The notes under the pieces are model-generated. The model saw only the letters and a program-made list of their open reading frames with translations. It did not search any database and had not been told where the DNA came from. DNA of 64,000 bases from Phocoena phocoena (lineage: Eukaryota; Chordata; Mammalia; Artiodactyla; Phocoenidae). Both the position numbers and the translations under genes were made by a program. Every line of letters starts with the position of its first letter. Positions within the stretch are counted from its first letter, which is position 1. Positions 50,478-60,585 of this stretch are shown here, piece after piece. Location: positions 53,692,205 through 53,756,204 of the forward strand of contig NC_089226.1 in NCBI RefSeq assembly GCF_963924675.1, written 5' to 3'.

Positions 50478-50703
50478 AAAGCAGACTCTGGGCCTTCCCT
50501 GGTGGCGCAGTGGTTGAGAGTCCGCCTGCCGATGCAGGGGACACGGGTTCGTGCCCCGGTCCGGGAAGATCCCACATGCTGCGGAGCGGCTGAGCCCGTG
50601 AGCCATGGCCGCTGAGCCTGCGCATCTGGAGCCTGTGCTCCGCAACAGGAGAGGCCACAACAGTGAGGCCCGCGTACCGCAAAAAAAAAAAAAGCAGACT
50701 CTG
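50478..50703 (+). mobile_element. CHR SINE with 13-base target duplication
   Basis: The body at 50491-50690 runs from 'ggccttccctggtggcgcag' through the B-box 'gggttcgtgcccc' to 'gcgtaccgc' plus A tail. 'aaagcagactctg' flanks it at 50478-50490 and 50691-50703. A 2-base 'ag' loss ('cagtgaggcc' for 'cagtgagaggcc') distinguishes it from its sisters. Confidence 0.96.
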
Positions 50704-50779
50704 AATCCTCTCTGCATCCCCAGTGATTGGCAGCACAGGGATAGGGTAGTTGGATGTAAAGAAGGAAAAGGACCACCCC

Positions 50780-51198
50780 TTGCCTCCAGGGCTCATTGTT
50801 TTTTGAAGGAGACAGATGCCCACCTACATGACAGACACAGATTCCAGCACACTGAGCTGTTTAGCAGACACGCAGACACTGGGCTGGCTGCGGTCGTGAT
50901 GGGACGATGGGGCCACAGGTAGGAGTCAGACTGCAGGTAAGAAGGGAGAAGGGATCTGATGAAGCTCCTAGAGGATTTAAGTCTGACTTCCATGAAAGGA
51001 AGGAATTGTAACTGGCAGCCAGCAGGGGAAGGGTGTTCTGGATAGAGGGCCCCATGTGTACAAAGGCTTGGAAGTGGGAGAGGACAGGTGGGCAGGGCAG
51101 ACTGGCATTGAGTATAATGTGTTTGAGAAAAGGGGGTGGAGATGAGACAGGTAACAACAGGTATCAGGATGTGAAGGGTGGTGTTGACATCTTATACT
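50780..51198 (-). repeat. L2 LINE, left part split by a hAT element
   Basis: 'ctggatagagggccccatgtgtacaaagg' region (51039-51067), 'gtgggagaggacaggtgggc' and 'ggagatgagacagg' are the L2 reverse complement. The same copy resumes at 51362. Confidence 0.7.
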
Positions 51199-51202
51199 TC
51201 TG

Positions 51203-51360
51203 TACTTCTCAGATCCCAATGTCATAGGAATCACCTGGGGACCTAACTGCAGATTCTCGTTGAGTAGGTATGAGGTGGAGCCTGAGATGCTGATTTCTAA
51301 TCAACTCCAGGTAATGTGATGCCACTAGTCTGTGGCTCAAAGCTACTCTGAGTAGTAATG
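51203..51360 (+). mobile_element. MER5A-like hAT element
   Basis: 'gtcataggaatcacctgggg', 'gatgctgatttctaatcaac' and 'ccaggtaatgtgatgccac' are the MER5A interior. The ends are diverged. It divides an L2. Confidence 0.75.
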
Positions 51361-51361
51361 C

Positions 51362-51497
51362 TTTAGGCAATAGGGAGCCATTGAAGGTTGTGAGCAGGGA
51401 CATGACGGTAATCTGATTTGCTTCTTAGAAAAATCACCCTGAAAGCTGTGAAGAGGCTTCAGCAGGGTAGAAGTATGCAGACAGGGCGAGAGGTTTA
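51362..51497 (-). repeat. L2 LINE, right part
   Basis: 'aatagggagccattgaaggttgtgagcagggacatgacgg' region (51369-51408), then 'ctgatttgcttcttagaaaaatcaccctg' region. Continues the L2 left part in the correct order. Confidence 0.85.
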
Positions 51498-51502
51498 TTT
51501 TT

Positions 51503-51582
51503 TCTATATCTCCAACATCCTAGGATGGTGTCTGGCTCATATCAGATAGCCAACAGATATATGTAAAGGAATAAATTGGCCT
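51503..51582 (+). repeat. L2 3' terminus
   Basis: 'tatctccaacatcctaggatgg' and 'ggctcatatcagatagccaac' weakly follow the L2 end. Confidence 0.4.
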
Positions 51583-51694
51583 TTTATGATAGACTTTTTA
51601 AATGAAAAGACAGGAAGAATAGATGAGTCAAGTTATGCCAGGCTGATAAGCCAATATTATATAAAACACTCCTTCAGGCAAACAAATTGGGAAT

Positions 51695-51795
51695 ATGTCT
51701 TAAGGCAGTGGTTTTCTAACTTGTTTTTGGCCAAGGATCTCATTGCTTAAATGAAACCCTAAGTGGAGGCCCAATATGTGAATCAGATAAAAAAC
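51695..51795. repeat. Possible hAT fragment
   Basis: 'ggcagtggttttctaacttg' (51705-51724), followed by 'ttggccaaggatctcattgc', resembles the start of a hAT-derived repeat. Confidence 0.4.
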
Positions 51796-52243
51796 AATTC
51801 AGTGCCCTGGTTGGTGCAGGGGTGGGGGCCCTGGACCTGACACCCTGCTCCTCCCCTTTTCTCCCCTCTCCCAATGACTGGCAGATTCCCGCTGCATCAC
51901 CAGACTCTGGAAAGCATCAGGTGCCCCCAGGAAGCCAGCCCAACTGGCTGGGTGAAGTGACCATTCTGCAAGATTTTGGATGGGGGTTATCTGTTTCTGG
52001 CTCGGTTTCCCCTGCTAAACAGTGCAGGCCTACAGGAAAGGACCATGCAAAACCACCTCGGAATCCTCATGCCCAGCACAGGGACCTGGTCAGACAAGGC
52101 ACTCAGGGAAGGTTGATGGGCAGAGGTGGATAGGTGACCCAGCAAATCCCAAAGAAAGGGCTTGAGTTCTCAGAGCCCCAGACATATAACCCTGTCCCTT
52201 CCAAACAGGAAAGGTAGTGTGGGCAGCAGAGAGATGCAGGGGA
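51796..52243. other. No recognisable feature
   Basis: A 103-residue + frame at 51822-52133 matches nothing known. Confidence 0.45.
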
Positions 52244-52244
52244 T

Positions 52245-52416
52245 GGAGTTGAGAATTTAGGGCAAAACAATTCTGGGTTCAAATCCCAGCTTGGGCACTC
52301 ATTGACAGTGCAACCTTGGATAAGTCATGAGCTTCTCTGGGCGTTGGCTTCTCATCAATCAAATAGGAATAACAAGTCCTCCTTCGGACTTGCAGTAGAG
52401 AGTGAGTGGGTTCAGA
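52245..52416 (+). repeat. MIR SINE
   Basis: 'tctgggttcaaatcccagc', 'gcaaccttggataagtcatgagc' region and 'aaataggaataacaag'. Head to core. Confidence 0.85.
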
Positions 52417-52718
52417 TGAGAGCAATGCTTTCTAACCAGTGCGGCCCTCTTCACACGCCGCCGCTGTCGCCCGCTCACAGCCTGCCTTTCTTCTGTGCAA
52501 GTGTCTGCACGCTGCATTTAAGCAGGAAGCATCAGTCACACTGACAAATCTCTGTGCCCCTGGGTGGTGTTCCTAACCAGTTAGAGGCTTGGCATTTATT
52601 CTCAACTGTTTGTTGTTATATTTTTCAAATAGCCGAGTATTTAAATACCATCAGTCTGATTGCTCCTAGAGATTTGTAGCTCTTGTGCAGTGCTGGCAGG
52701 TGTTCCAGATGGCAGCTG
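52417..52718. other. No recognisable feature
   Basis: Nothing recognised. Confidence 0.4.
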
Positions 52719-52719
52719 C

Positions 52720-52882
52720 AGCCTAATGGAAGGGACAGTGGGCACCAGAACATGGAGATCAAGTCCCGGCTCTGCTCCTTGCCAGCTGGGTGACCTTGGA
52801 CACGTCACTTCACCTCTGGGAGCCTTAATTTTCTCAGTAAGGATAACAAATATTTGTATAGGACTTCCAAGCCGCATCCACC
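52720..52882 (+). repeat. MIR SINE
   Basis: 'caagtcccggctctgctcc', 'gggtgaccttggacacgtcac' and 'ttaattttctcagtaaggat'. Confidence 0.85.
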
Positions 52883-52949
52883 TGCTCCTGTGACACTCCA
52901 ACCTCTGGATATAACTGATCTTCATCATCTCCATGATATGGCTTAAGAA

Positions 52950-53116
52950 ATTGAGACTCTCCATGTGGGGCTCTGAATCCTAGCTCTCTTAAAATGCTGT
53001 GTGACTCAGGGCAAATTCTTGCCCACTCTGATGCTCAGTTTATATAAGATGGCAACAATTTGGCAAACAAGGATCACCAGGCACATACTGGGTGCTCAGT
53101 AGACAAGAGCCACAGT
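52950..53116 (+). repeat. MIR SINE
   Basis: 'gctctgaatcctagctctc', 'gctgtgtgactcagggcaaattc' and 'atactgggtgctcagtagac'. Core to tail. Confidence 0.8.
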
Positions 53117-53121
53117 TTGTA

Positions 53122-53236
53122 TTCACCATTTATGTATTATTGGCGTTTGCTTAGGATCACAAAGCCAGATCTCAAAGTAGAGTTCTCCTGAGCCAGAACC
53201 CCACATTCCTGCCTGCCTGCCACACTTCCCTGTTGA
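53122..53236 (-). repeat. MIR fragment
   Basis: 'ttaggatcacaaagccagatc' and 'gagccagaaccccacattcctgcc' region are MIR head, reverse complement. Tail-to-tail with the MIR on its left. Confidence 0.55.
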
Positions 53237-53902
53237 AATGAGGTTGTAAAACCTACCTCTCAGGGCAGTAGAGGGTGAGCAGAGGTTGCCTGATTGTCAG
53301 TGCTGTGTAAACCCTAAAGTGCCAGGTTTAGGAAATGCCCCAGCATTATGTTTTCTCAGTGTGGCCCCAGGGCCTCTCCCTCTTGCAAGGTAAATCCAAT
53401 TGCTTGTCATAGACTGTAAATTTTAAGCCTGGACTTTTTCTAGATGGTGCTAAACGTCATTCTGCAAGCCCTTCCCATTTGCTTCTCATTTTAAGGCTCT
53501 GATTTAAACACTGTTCTGTTGCACTGAGGATAAGAAGAGAAAGAAAGGCAGCAGGCTCCTTCCTCCGGCATCAGGCTGAAGGGCACACAACTCAAGAAGA
53601 CTGAGGCCAAGGGGCCAGTTTCCAGCCATGTGGCCTCCCTGAGGGGCCTGGCCCTCCTGGGGGCTGGTCCCTGCTTTGTAATGCTCCCTCAGAGAGGACA
53701 CAGAGCCTGAGCCAACTAAATCCCTCTCTTTGAAGGTGGTTCAGGTTTCCCAAGGCCACTGCTTTAGGGACCACTCTCCTCTCCTCCCAGCTGGCCAGAG
53801 TTGGAGGAGGGCTGGGGCTCTGGTCTGGAAAGGTTCTAGAACATACTCCCCCTCCAGGCCCCCAGATGACCGCGTGCGTCCTCGGAAGAGGCAGGATGGC
53901 AG
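53237..53902. other. No recognisable feature
   Basis: 53245-53330 may hold a MIR tail ('caggttgcc..gtgctgtgtaaaccc'-like). Otherwise nothing. Confidence 0.35.
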
Positions 53903-53903
53903 G

Positions 53904-54040
53904 GCTACAGATAATTCCCCATCTCACAGATGAGATGAGGAAAGTAAGGCCCAGAATGAGCTGCCCATGGCTCATACCTAGTAAATGCAGGGCTGAGATT
54001 CAAAATGGAGCATTGTTCAAAACTGGTGCCCTTTCTGTCT
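53904..54040 (-). repeat. MIR-family fragment
   Basis: 'tccccatctcacagatgaga', 'gaaagtaaggcccagaatgag' and 'tagtaaatgcagggctgagattc'. Core to head. Confidence 0.75.
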
Positions 54041-54042
54041 TT

Positions 54043-54142
54043 CTGGAACAACAGTCCTTGCATCCCAGCACAGCTCTGGGCACATAGTACATTTCTAGTA
54101 AATATTTGCTCAGTGACTGAATGAGTAGATACATAATGCTGA
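54043..54142 (+). repeat. L2 3' terminus
   Basis: 'catcccagcacagctctggg', 'cacatagtacatttctagtaaatatttgctc' region and 'gactgaatgag'. Confidence 0.75.
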
Positions 54143-54231
54143 ATAGGGATATAGATGTCCTAATACATTAGTGTGAATGGGGTAGAGAAATCCAAACCTG
54201 CATCAGGGCCAGAACGCGATACCTTATAATA

Positions 54232-54488
54232 ATTCTCATCATCATCATCGTCATCATGGCAGCCAAGTGCTAAGCCTTTTCTAAGTACTTTGCACATATT
54301 AACTCATTCAGTCCTCCCAAAAACTCTACCTTGTAAGTACAAGTATTCTCTCCACACTTTAGTATGAGGCACTGAGAGGTTAAATAATGTGCCCAGGGTA
54401 CACAGCTGGGGAGTGACAGAGCTGGGATTTGAACCCTGGCTGTCTGGCTACAGGGTCGATGCTTTTAACGGCTCCGTGCTGCTTTCTC
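54232..54488 (-). repeat. MIR SINE with a TCA run at its start
   Basis: (TCA)n at 54237-54257, then 'tctaagtactttgcacatatt', 'aactcattcagtcctcc', 'gtacacagctggggagtgacag' and 'gatttgaaccctggctgtctgg'. Near full-length MIR, reverse complement. Confidence 0.92.
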
Positions 54489-55470
54489 TCTACCAGGAAA
54501 GCCCTCCTCTGTAACCTGGAAACAGTGATGACCTGCACTCTGCCTGGCTCAGCTTTACGGTGTCTTGGTGACTTTTGAGATAGGAAGGGGCTTTGCATTG
54601 GAAAGAACACACTGGACAAATCTGAGGAGTTGCCTAGTAGAGGCCAGGCTGGGCCCTAGATAATGTGATCCCCCTGGGTTCCTGCCCTGGAGAGGAGCAA
54701 GCAGCACCCCCATCCCACTGCCTCTCCTGGCTGGCATCACCTTAAAGATTGGTACCGTTAACAACTGAGCTTAACAGCCCTAAAAAAAGGCAGAATCAAT
54801 GGAGTGACAGGCAGAGCTTGTTAATGAAAACAAATTTAGGGCTATAGTAAAGAGAACAAAGCGAGGGTCTGGCCCCAGGAAGCAGGACTGCGGCGACCCA
54901 GGTGTAACATTAGCCAGCAGAGGGTCCAAGGGTCGGAGCTCCCCACAGAGAGGATAGGCTTGAGGCCCTCCTGGAAGGCGGAGAGGCAGCTGTGGCCACC
55001 GAGGGGGTGCTCTGCTCAGCCCATGTGAGCCCACTGCAGCGCTCGGGCAGCCTGCTGGTTCTGGAGGAGCATGGTGTCTGTCCTCAGAGCTTGGTGCTAA
55101 CATCTGCCGGTTCCTCTCAAAGGAACTCACGGGCTGGCCCATGGCTGACAGCAGAGCTGCTTAGTGGGCCTGTGCCTGCTGGGTGGTTATGCATTTGACT
55201 GGGACGCCCCATGGGGATTTGGGGCTGGATGGTACCAACGACGTGAGACTTGTGCTAACAGGCACCTCTGATCCCGTGCACTGGGGTTCACATCGCGGCA
55301 CATTTCTGTCCAGCTGGAAGCTTGGTTTGGTCAGAATCCTCTTAGCATGGGGATTGGCATTCCTGAAACATATGGAATTCATCCAACAACATTCCTTCCT
55401 AACTGTGGGCTAGTAATTCATTTCCTTGTCTGAGAAACCCTCAGGATGCACAGAGAATTTAAGGCAGACC
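54489..55470. other. About 1 kb without recognisable features
   Basis: Apparently repeat-free. Opposed open frames around 54780-55200 (120 residues minus, 68 plus) lack any familiar domain. Confidence 0.45.
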
Positions 55471-55471
55471 T

Positions 55472-55602
55472 CTGCACTTAGGGTCAAAGACCTGGGCTGC
55501 ATCTAAGCACTGCCTCTTGCTGGCTGTGTGACTTTGAAACAAGCACTTCACCTCTCTGAACATCAGTTTTCTGTCTAATATAGGATCATGACATACCTTC
55601 TC
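55472..55602 (+). repeat. MIR SINE
   Basis: 'cactgcctcttgctggctgtgtgac' region (55508-55532), 'cacttcacctctctgaac' and 'atcagttttctgtctaatatagg'. Confidence 0.8.
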
Positions 55603-55603
55603 A

Positions 55604-55852
55604 GAGGTATTTGTTCATTTATCCAGCCAGTCATTACTTATTAAGTGCCTAGTGTTTTCAAGGTTCAAAGTTGACATTCGGTGCTGAACAAGATAGACAT
55701 GATCCCCACCTGCTTAGAGCATATAATCAAGCAACTACTTAAACATAAATGTAATTTTGAAAAATTCCAAAAAAGAGAAGTACAGGATGGTGGATTAAAT
55801 GGCACAAAAATGTGGAAAAATGTATAAGCTCTGAAGTACTGTTTAAACATTA
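55604..55852 (-). repeat. L2 LINE 3' fragment
   Basis: 'tttgttcatttatccagccagtc', 'cttattaagtgcctagtgtt', 'gctgaacaagatagacatgatcccc' region and 'caagcaactacttaaacataaatg'. Confidence 0.8.
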
Positions 55853-55897
55853 GGTGTTACTCTTTTCGTCCTCATAACATTTCCTCTTATTTTTTAA

Positions 55898-55962
55898 GGT
55901 ACTTTAATGATCTGAGCCTCAGTTTCCTCATCTGTAATACGGAAATTATAATACCTATATCA
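55898..55962 (+). repeat. MIR core fragment
   Basis: 'ctgagcctcagtttcctcatctg' region (55913-55935) then 'taatacggaaattataata'. Confidence 0.7.
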
Positions 55963-55964
55963 GC

Positions 55965-56006
55965 TAGCCTTTCTATGTAACAGATCTCTGTAAAATATGG
56001 TGGCTG
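55965..56006. repeat. Unnamed LTR-like repeat, left part
   Basis: Short piece on the left of an L1 insertion. The rest of the element lies at 56275-56640. Confidence 0.35.
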
Positions 56007-56274
56007 AAAATGACCATTTTTTTCGAATTTTTATTGACATATAGTTGATTTACGATGTATAAGTTTCAGGTGTACAGCAAAGTGATTCTGTTATACATAT
56101 ATATATATAAATATATGTATTCTTTTTTCACATTCTCTTCCATTATAGGTTATTACAAGATTTTGAGTATAGTTCCCTGTGCCATACAGTAGGTCCTTGT
56201 TGGTTATCTATTTTATATAGTAGTGTATATATTTTAATTCCAAACTAATTAGGAGTTTGGGATTAAAATGACCA
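56007..56274 (-). mobile_element. Young L1 3' end with 10-base target duplication
   Basis: The body at 56017-56264 starts with T, then 'gaatttttattgacatatag', 'ttcaggtgtacagcaaagtg', 'ccctgtgccatacagtaggtcc' and 'aactaattaggagtttggg' (L1 3' UTR, antisense). 'aaaatgacca' flanks it at 56007-56016 and 56265-56274. Cetartiodactyl-type L1, 5'-truncated. Confidence 0.92.
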
Positions 56275-56640
56275 CTTATTGGTTCCTGTTTCTCGGGGTC
56301 AGAAATTTGGGCTGGGCGGAGCTGGGTGGTCCAGCCACTGTCCTCTGGGCTCACTCCTGTGGCTGCAGTCTGTGGGGCTGGTTGGCTCAGCCTTGGGTCT
56401 CTAGCAATAAGCTGGACAACGTGGGTCTTGCTACATGATGGGTGTTTTCCCAAAGTAGCAAAACAGGCAAGCCCAAACACTCAAGGGTTTTTCATGCCTC
56501 TGATTCCTGATTGCTAATATCCCCTTGGTCAGTGCAATCACATGGCCAACCCTGGAGTCAGCAGGGAGACTACACAAGGGTGTAATACAGGGAGGTATCA
56601 TTACTAGAGCAATCGACCCCCATACCTAACTTCCAGAGTT
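56275..56640. repeat. Unnamed LTR-like repeat, right part
   Basis: 'tgtttctcggggtcagaaatttgggctggg' region (56287-56316), 'ctcactcctgtggctgcag' and 'gcaatcacatggccaaccc' recall a dispersed LTR-type repeat that the L1 at 56017 split. Confidence 0.45.
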
Positions 56641-56707
56641 GAATTTAGGAAGTTGAAGTTGAATTTAGTTGGGAATTGAATCAGAAGAAGGCACAGAGAT
56701 AATTATC

Positions 56708-56947
56708 CTGTTGATAATGGAGTCCTTACTTATGCGCCGTGCATAGAGTTAAGTATTGCCATGGATTGCCTCATTTAAGCCTCAGGAAAGCCCTGTAAGA
56801 TAGTAGATACTATCCCCGTTTTATAGATGAGGAAACTGAAGCTCAGACAGTTTCTTTGTCCAAAGTTGTACAGGAAATACACAGTAGGTTCAAGGTTCAA
56901 ACCTAGGTTTGCCTGACTCAAAAACCTGCTTTTTTTCTCTTCCGGGC
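56708..56947 (-). repeat. MIR SINE
   Basis: 'gattgcctcatttaagcctc', 'tatccccgttttatagatgag', 'aggaaactgaagctcag' and 'tgcctgactcaaaaacctgc'. Confidence 0.92.
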
Positions 56948-56952
56948 TGACC

Positions 56953-57580
56953 TTGTTTTTTTTTTTAATTTATGTATTTTATTTATTTTAATTTATTGAG
57001 TTATATTGATGTAAGATATTATATAAATCACAGGTGTACAATATAGTGATTCACAACTTTTAAAGGTTATGCTCCATTTATAGTTACTATAAAATATTGG
57101 CTATATTCCTGTGTTGTACAATATATCCTTGTAGCTTATTTTATACATAATAGTTTGTACCTCTTACTCTCCTATCCTTAACTTGCCCCTCCTCCCTTCT
57201 CTCTCTTCACTGGTAACTACTAGTTTGTTCTCTGTATGTGTGAGTCTGCTTCTTTTTTTATATTCACTAGTTTGTTGTATTTTTTAGATTCCACATATAA
57301 AGTGATACACAATATTTGTCTTTCTTTGTCTGAGTTATTTCACTTAGCATAATACCCTACAAGTCCATCCAGGTTGCTGCAAATGGCAAAATTTCATTCT
57401 TTTTATGGCTGAGCAGTATTCCATTGTATATATACATTACATCTTCCTTATCCATTCCTCTGTTGATGAACATTTAGGTTGCTTTCATGTTCTGGCTATT
57501 GTAAATAGTGCTGCAATGAACATTGGGGTGCATGCATCTTTTTGAATTATGGTTTTCTCTGGGTAGATGCCCAGGAGTGC
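56953..57580 (-). mobile_element. L1 3' end, antisense, head-to-head with the next L1
   Basis: A T run at 56958-56967, then the reverse complement of an L1 3' UTR: 'gatttcacaacttttaaagg'-like, 'gtttgtacctcttactctcc', 'ttagattccacatataaagtg', and the ORF2 end 'gaacattggggtgcatgcatc' and 'ctgggtagatgcccaggagtg'. It breaks off at about 57580, where a sense L1 begins. Confidence 0.9.
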
Positions 57581-57948
57581 ATGATATTGCTTATATGTGG
57601 AATATTAAAAAAAAAAAAAAAGGTACAAATGAACTTATTTACAAAACAGAAGTAGAGTCATGGATGTAGAAAACAAACATATGGTTACCAGGGGAAAAGG
57701 TGGGGGGAGGGATAAATTGGGTGATTGGGATTGACATATACACACTACTATATATAAAATAGATAACTAATAAGGACTTACTGTATAGCACAGGGAACTC
57801 TATTAAATACTCTGTAATGCCCTATACGGGAATAGAATCTAAAAAAGAGTGAATATATGCATATGTATAACTGATTCATTTTGCTGTACACCTGAAACTA
57901 ATACAACATGGTAAATCAACTATGCTCCAATAAAAATTAAAAAAAGAG
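57581..57948 (+). mobile_element. L1 3' end, sense
   Basis: Starts 'catgatattgcttatatgtgg', then a 16-base A run, 'cttatttacaaaacagaagtagagtc' region, 'gggggagggataaattggg', 'acctgaaactaatacaac' and 'caactatgctccaataaaa' plus A tail. It differs in 3' UTR from the antisense L1 on its left. Confidence 0.92.
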
Positions 57949-57954
57949 ATAATT

Positions 57955-59185
57955 GTAGTTCATGCGCAGTTGTAAGAAATAGTACAAATATATCCTGGGT
58001 ACCCTATTCCCAGTTTCCCCCAGCAGCAGCTTGTTGCAAAACTATTGTAAGAGAATAGATATCACAGCCAGGATAGGGACACTGGTACAATCCATTCATT
58101 TTATTCAGGGTTCCCCAACTTTACTTGTACTTATTTGTAGGTATGCGTGCGTTTACTTCTACCCTATTTTATCATCTGCGTCCAGTCAAGATAGGGAATA
58201 TTTCCATCACCACAAGCATCCCTCTCACTGCCCTTTTATAGCCACACCCACCTACCTCCCACCCCTACCCCATCCCTAACCCCTGGCAACTACTAATCTG
58301 TTCTCCATGGCTAAAATGTTGTCATTTCAAAAATGTTATACAAATGGAATCATATCGTATGTAACATTTTGTGATTGGCTTTTTTCACTCAACGTAATTC
58401 TCTAGAGATTCATTCGTATCATTAACTCATTCCTTTTTCTCACCAAGTAGTATTCCGTGGCATTCCATTTACAATAGCCATTCAGCTGTTGAAAGACATC
58501 TGGACTGTTTCTGGTTTTTAGCTATTATGAGTAAGGCTTCTATGAACATCTCTGTAGTGGTTCTTGTGTGAACCTAAGTTTTCATTTCTGAGGGTTAAAT
58601 GCCCAAGAGTGCCATCGCTACGTTGTACAGCAATTGCACGTTTAGTTTCATAAAAATCTGCCAAACTGTTTTCCAGAAGGGCCGTAATATTTTATATTCC
58701 TGTCAGAAATGTATGGGTGATCCAGGGTCTCTGCATCCTTGCCAGCATTCAGAGTTGCCACTATTTTACATTTTAGCTCGTCTGATGGGTGTGTGGTGAC
58801 ACTGTGGTTTTCATTTGCATTTCCCTGCTGGCCGGTGATGTTGAACATCTTTTCATGTGCTTATTTGCCATCTGTATATCCTCTGCAGTGAAATATCTGT
58901 TCATATCTTTTGGCCATTTTCTAATTGGGTTGTTTGGGTTTGGTTTTGGTTTGGTTTTTTACTGTTGGGTTTTGAGAGTTCTTTCTGTGCTCTAGGTGCT
59001 AGGCTTTTGTTGGATATGTGGTTTGCAAATATTTTCTCCCACTTTGTAGCTTGTCTCTTCATCCTTTTAACAGTCTTTCACAGAGCATGAGTTTGGATTT
59101 TGGTGAGGTCCAATTTTATCCTTTTTTGTTGGTGTGGGGATTGTGCTTTTGATGTAGCTTGTGGTTTTGACCACTGTGCTCTACT
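57955..59185 (-). mobile_element. Old L1, antisense (ORF2 end)
   Basis: Reverse complement landmarks: 'acaaatggaatcatatcgtatg', 'cattcagctgttgaaagacatctgg' region, 'ctgccaaactgttttccagaagg' (58658-58680), 'catttgcatttccctgctggcc' and 'caaatattttctcccactttg'. The C-terminal part of ORF2 is decayed by stops and indels. The longest repeat in the window. Confidence 0.92.
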
Positions 59186-59918
59186 GTTCTCTGAAGCTTG
59201 GGGGAGAGAAATCGTGATCTGGAGGGGAGGGATTAGGCTTGTCTGTGAGGTTTGAAGGCAGAGTTAGGGTCAGTGGGAAGGCTCTTGAAGGAAGCAAACT
59301 TCAGCTCACTATCAGAATGAACTAAGGCCAAACTTAGGGGATGAAACATGTTAGGAGTAAGTGGTATCATCGGAGATCACGCAAAGGCTGGCTGGTGTCC
59401 ATGGGGACGCAGAGGAATGCACACATCAGATGGGGCTGGGCCACTACGTCCTTTATGATCCCTCTACCTGTAAGAATCTAGGATAGTGGAATCTGAACTA
59501 CCCCCACCTGATTGGACGCGTCTAACAAATATATCCCCCAGAGACCATCCAGCTTGCGACATTTAGAAAGGCTTTGGTTGGGGCAGGTTGAGCCAGGCTC
59601 CACAGGAGGTGGCCAGCGGCACCACAAGGTCCGCAGTTGTCCTGTCTTGGGGCAGAATGCACCAGGCCAGAGGCTTAAAGGGCCCAGTGTCAGGGTCGGG
59701 GCCTCTTCCTTGCCCTCTGTCCCCAGCCTGGGGGCCAGCGGCATGGCCACCTGCCCCATCCCCACCCCAGCCTCCTCTTCTTCACTCAGACTGCCAAGGA
59801 GAATCCCTTTCTTTACGGCACTTATGAGACTTAATTACCACAGGCGAAGTCCTTTGAGGCCTTGGATGAAAGGGATGGGAGCCGTGCAAGCTTGATTAGG
59901 CTTGTAGAACTCTGGGCA
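59186..59918. other. No recognisable feature
   Basis: A 127-residue + frame (59512-59895) and overlapping minus frame show no familiar domain. No repeats recognised. Confidence 0.45.
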
Positions 59919-59919
59919 C

Positions 59920-60075
59920 AATTAGCTCCATGAGAGACTGGCCCTCCCTTTATCTGTCTCCGGTTCTGTGTGACTTACAGCAGCTAATTATTGAAATAAA
60001 AATTGCCTGACCACCCAGCTGCTGGAAAGAGGGCCCTGATACCTATTAAGTCTGCCTTTAATTATTGGAGATGGC
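59920..60075. promoter_or_regulatory. Candidate conserved non-coding sequence
   Basis: 'cagctaattattgaaataaaaattgcc' region (59981-60007) and 'gtctgcctttaattattggag' (60051-60071) are paired AT-rich homeodomain-like cores in non-repeat sequence. Suggested by composition only. Confidence 0.2.
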
Positions 60076-60318
60076 CGCAGCTTCAGGCAGTTGGGGTTTT
60101 CCCATCGTTATGGGCCTTTTCCTCCGCCTCTTTGCGACTTGAGTACACGGAGATGTAAGCGAAATTCTGCCAAAGCCACTTCTGTCTCCCTTGCTTTCCA
60201 TCTGGACATCCCTTTCTGGGACACCTTCGCTAACAAGCTTTGTCTGCTGCAAGCACCGCTCCTGGCACCTCCCCAAGGGGCTTTGCAATCTTTGCACTTT
60301 TACAGAACTCCTGGGCCT
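60076..60318. other. No recognisable feature
   Basis: Non-repeat sequence up to the GA microsatellite. Confidence 0.4.
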
Positions 60319-60329
60319 GAGAGAGAGAA

Positions 60330-60382
<53 letters not shown>

Positions 60383-60403
60383 GAGAGTGTGTGTGTGTGT
60401 GTG
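60319..60403. repeat. Compound GA then GT microsatellite
   Basis: About 65 bases of nearly pure GA units followed by about 9 GT units. Likely highly variable in length. Confidence 0.97.
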
Positions 60404-60404
60404 G

Positions 60405-60460
60405 CCTTTTCACTTATTGGCTGTGGCCGTCAGCAGGTCACAGCCTCTGAGCCCCAGCTC

Positions 60461-60515
<55 letters not shown>

Positions 60516-60585
60516 GCTGAGGGCTCCTGCCTCTTCACTTGTTGGCTGTGGCCGTCAGCAGGTCACAGCCTCTGAGCCCCAGCTT
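60405..60585. repeat. Local duplication: two 56-base copies around a GT run
   Basis: 60405-60460 and 60530-60585 agree at 53 of 56 positions by hand alignment, an offset of 125 bases. 'gtgtgt' (60463-60513, about 25 units) lies between, and a shorter GT run precedes copy one. The copied segment resembles a MIR core ('ggctgtggccgtcagcaggtcac'). Confidence 0.9.

Noticed and set aside
56696..57955. 'agagataatt' at 56696-56705 and 57946-57955 as one target duplication around the L1 pair
   Set aside because: The interval would have to include an ancient MIR at 56708-56947 that cannot be part of a single L1 insertion; likely chance.
60091..60450. Arg/Glu-repeat protein frame
   Set aside because: Translation of the GA microsatellite, followed by Cys/Val from the GT run.
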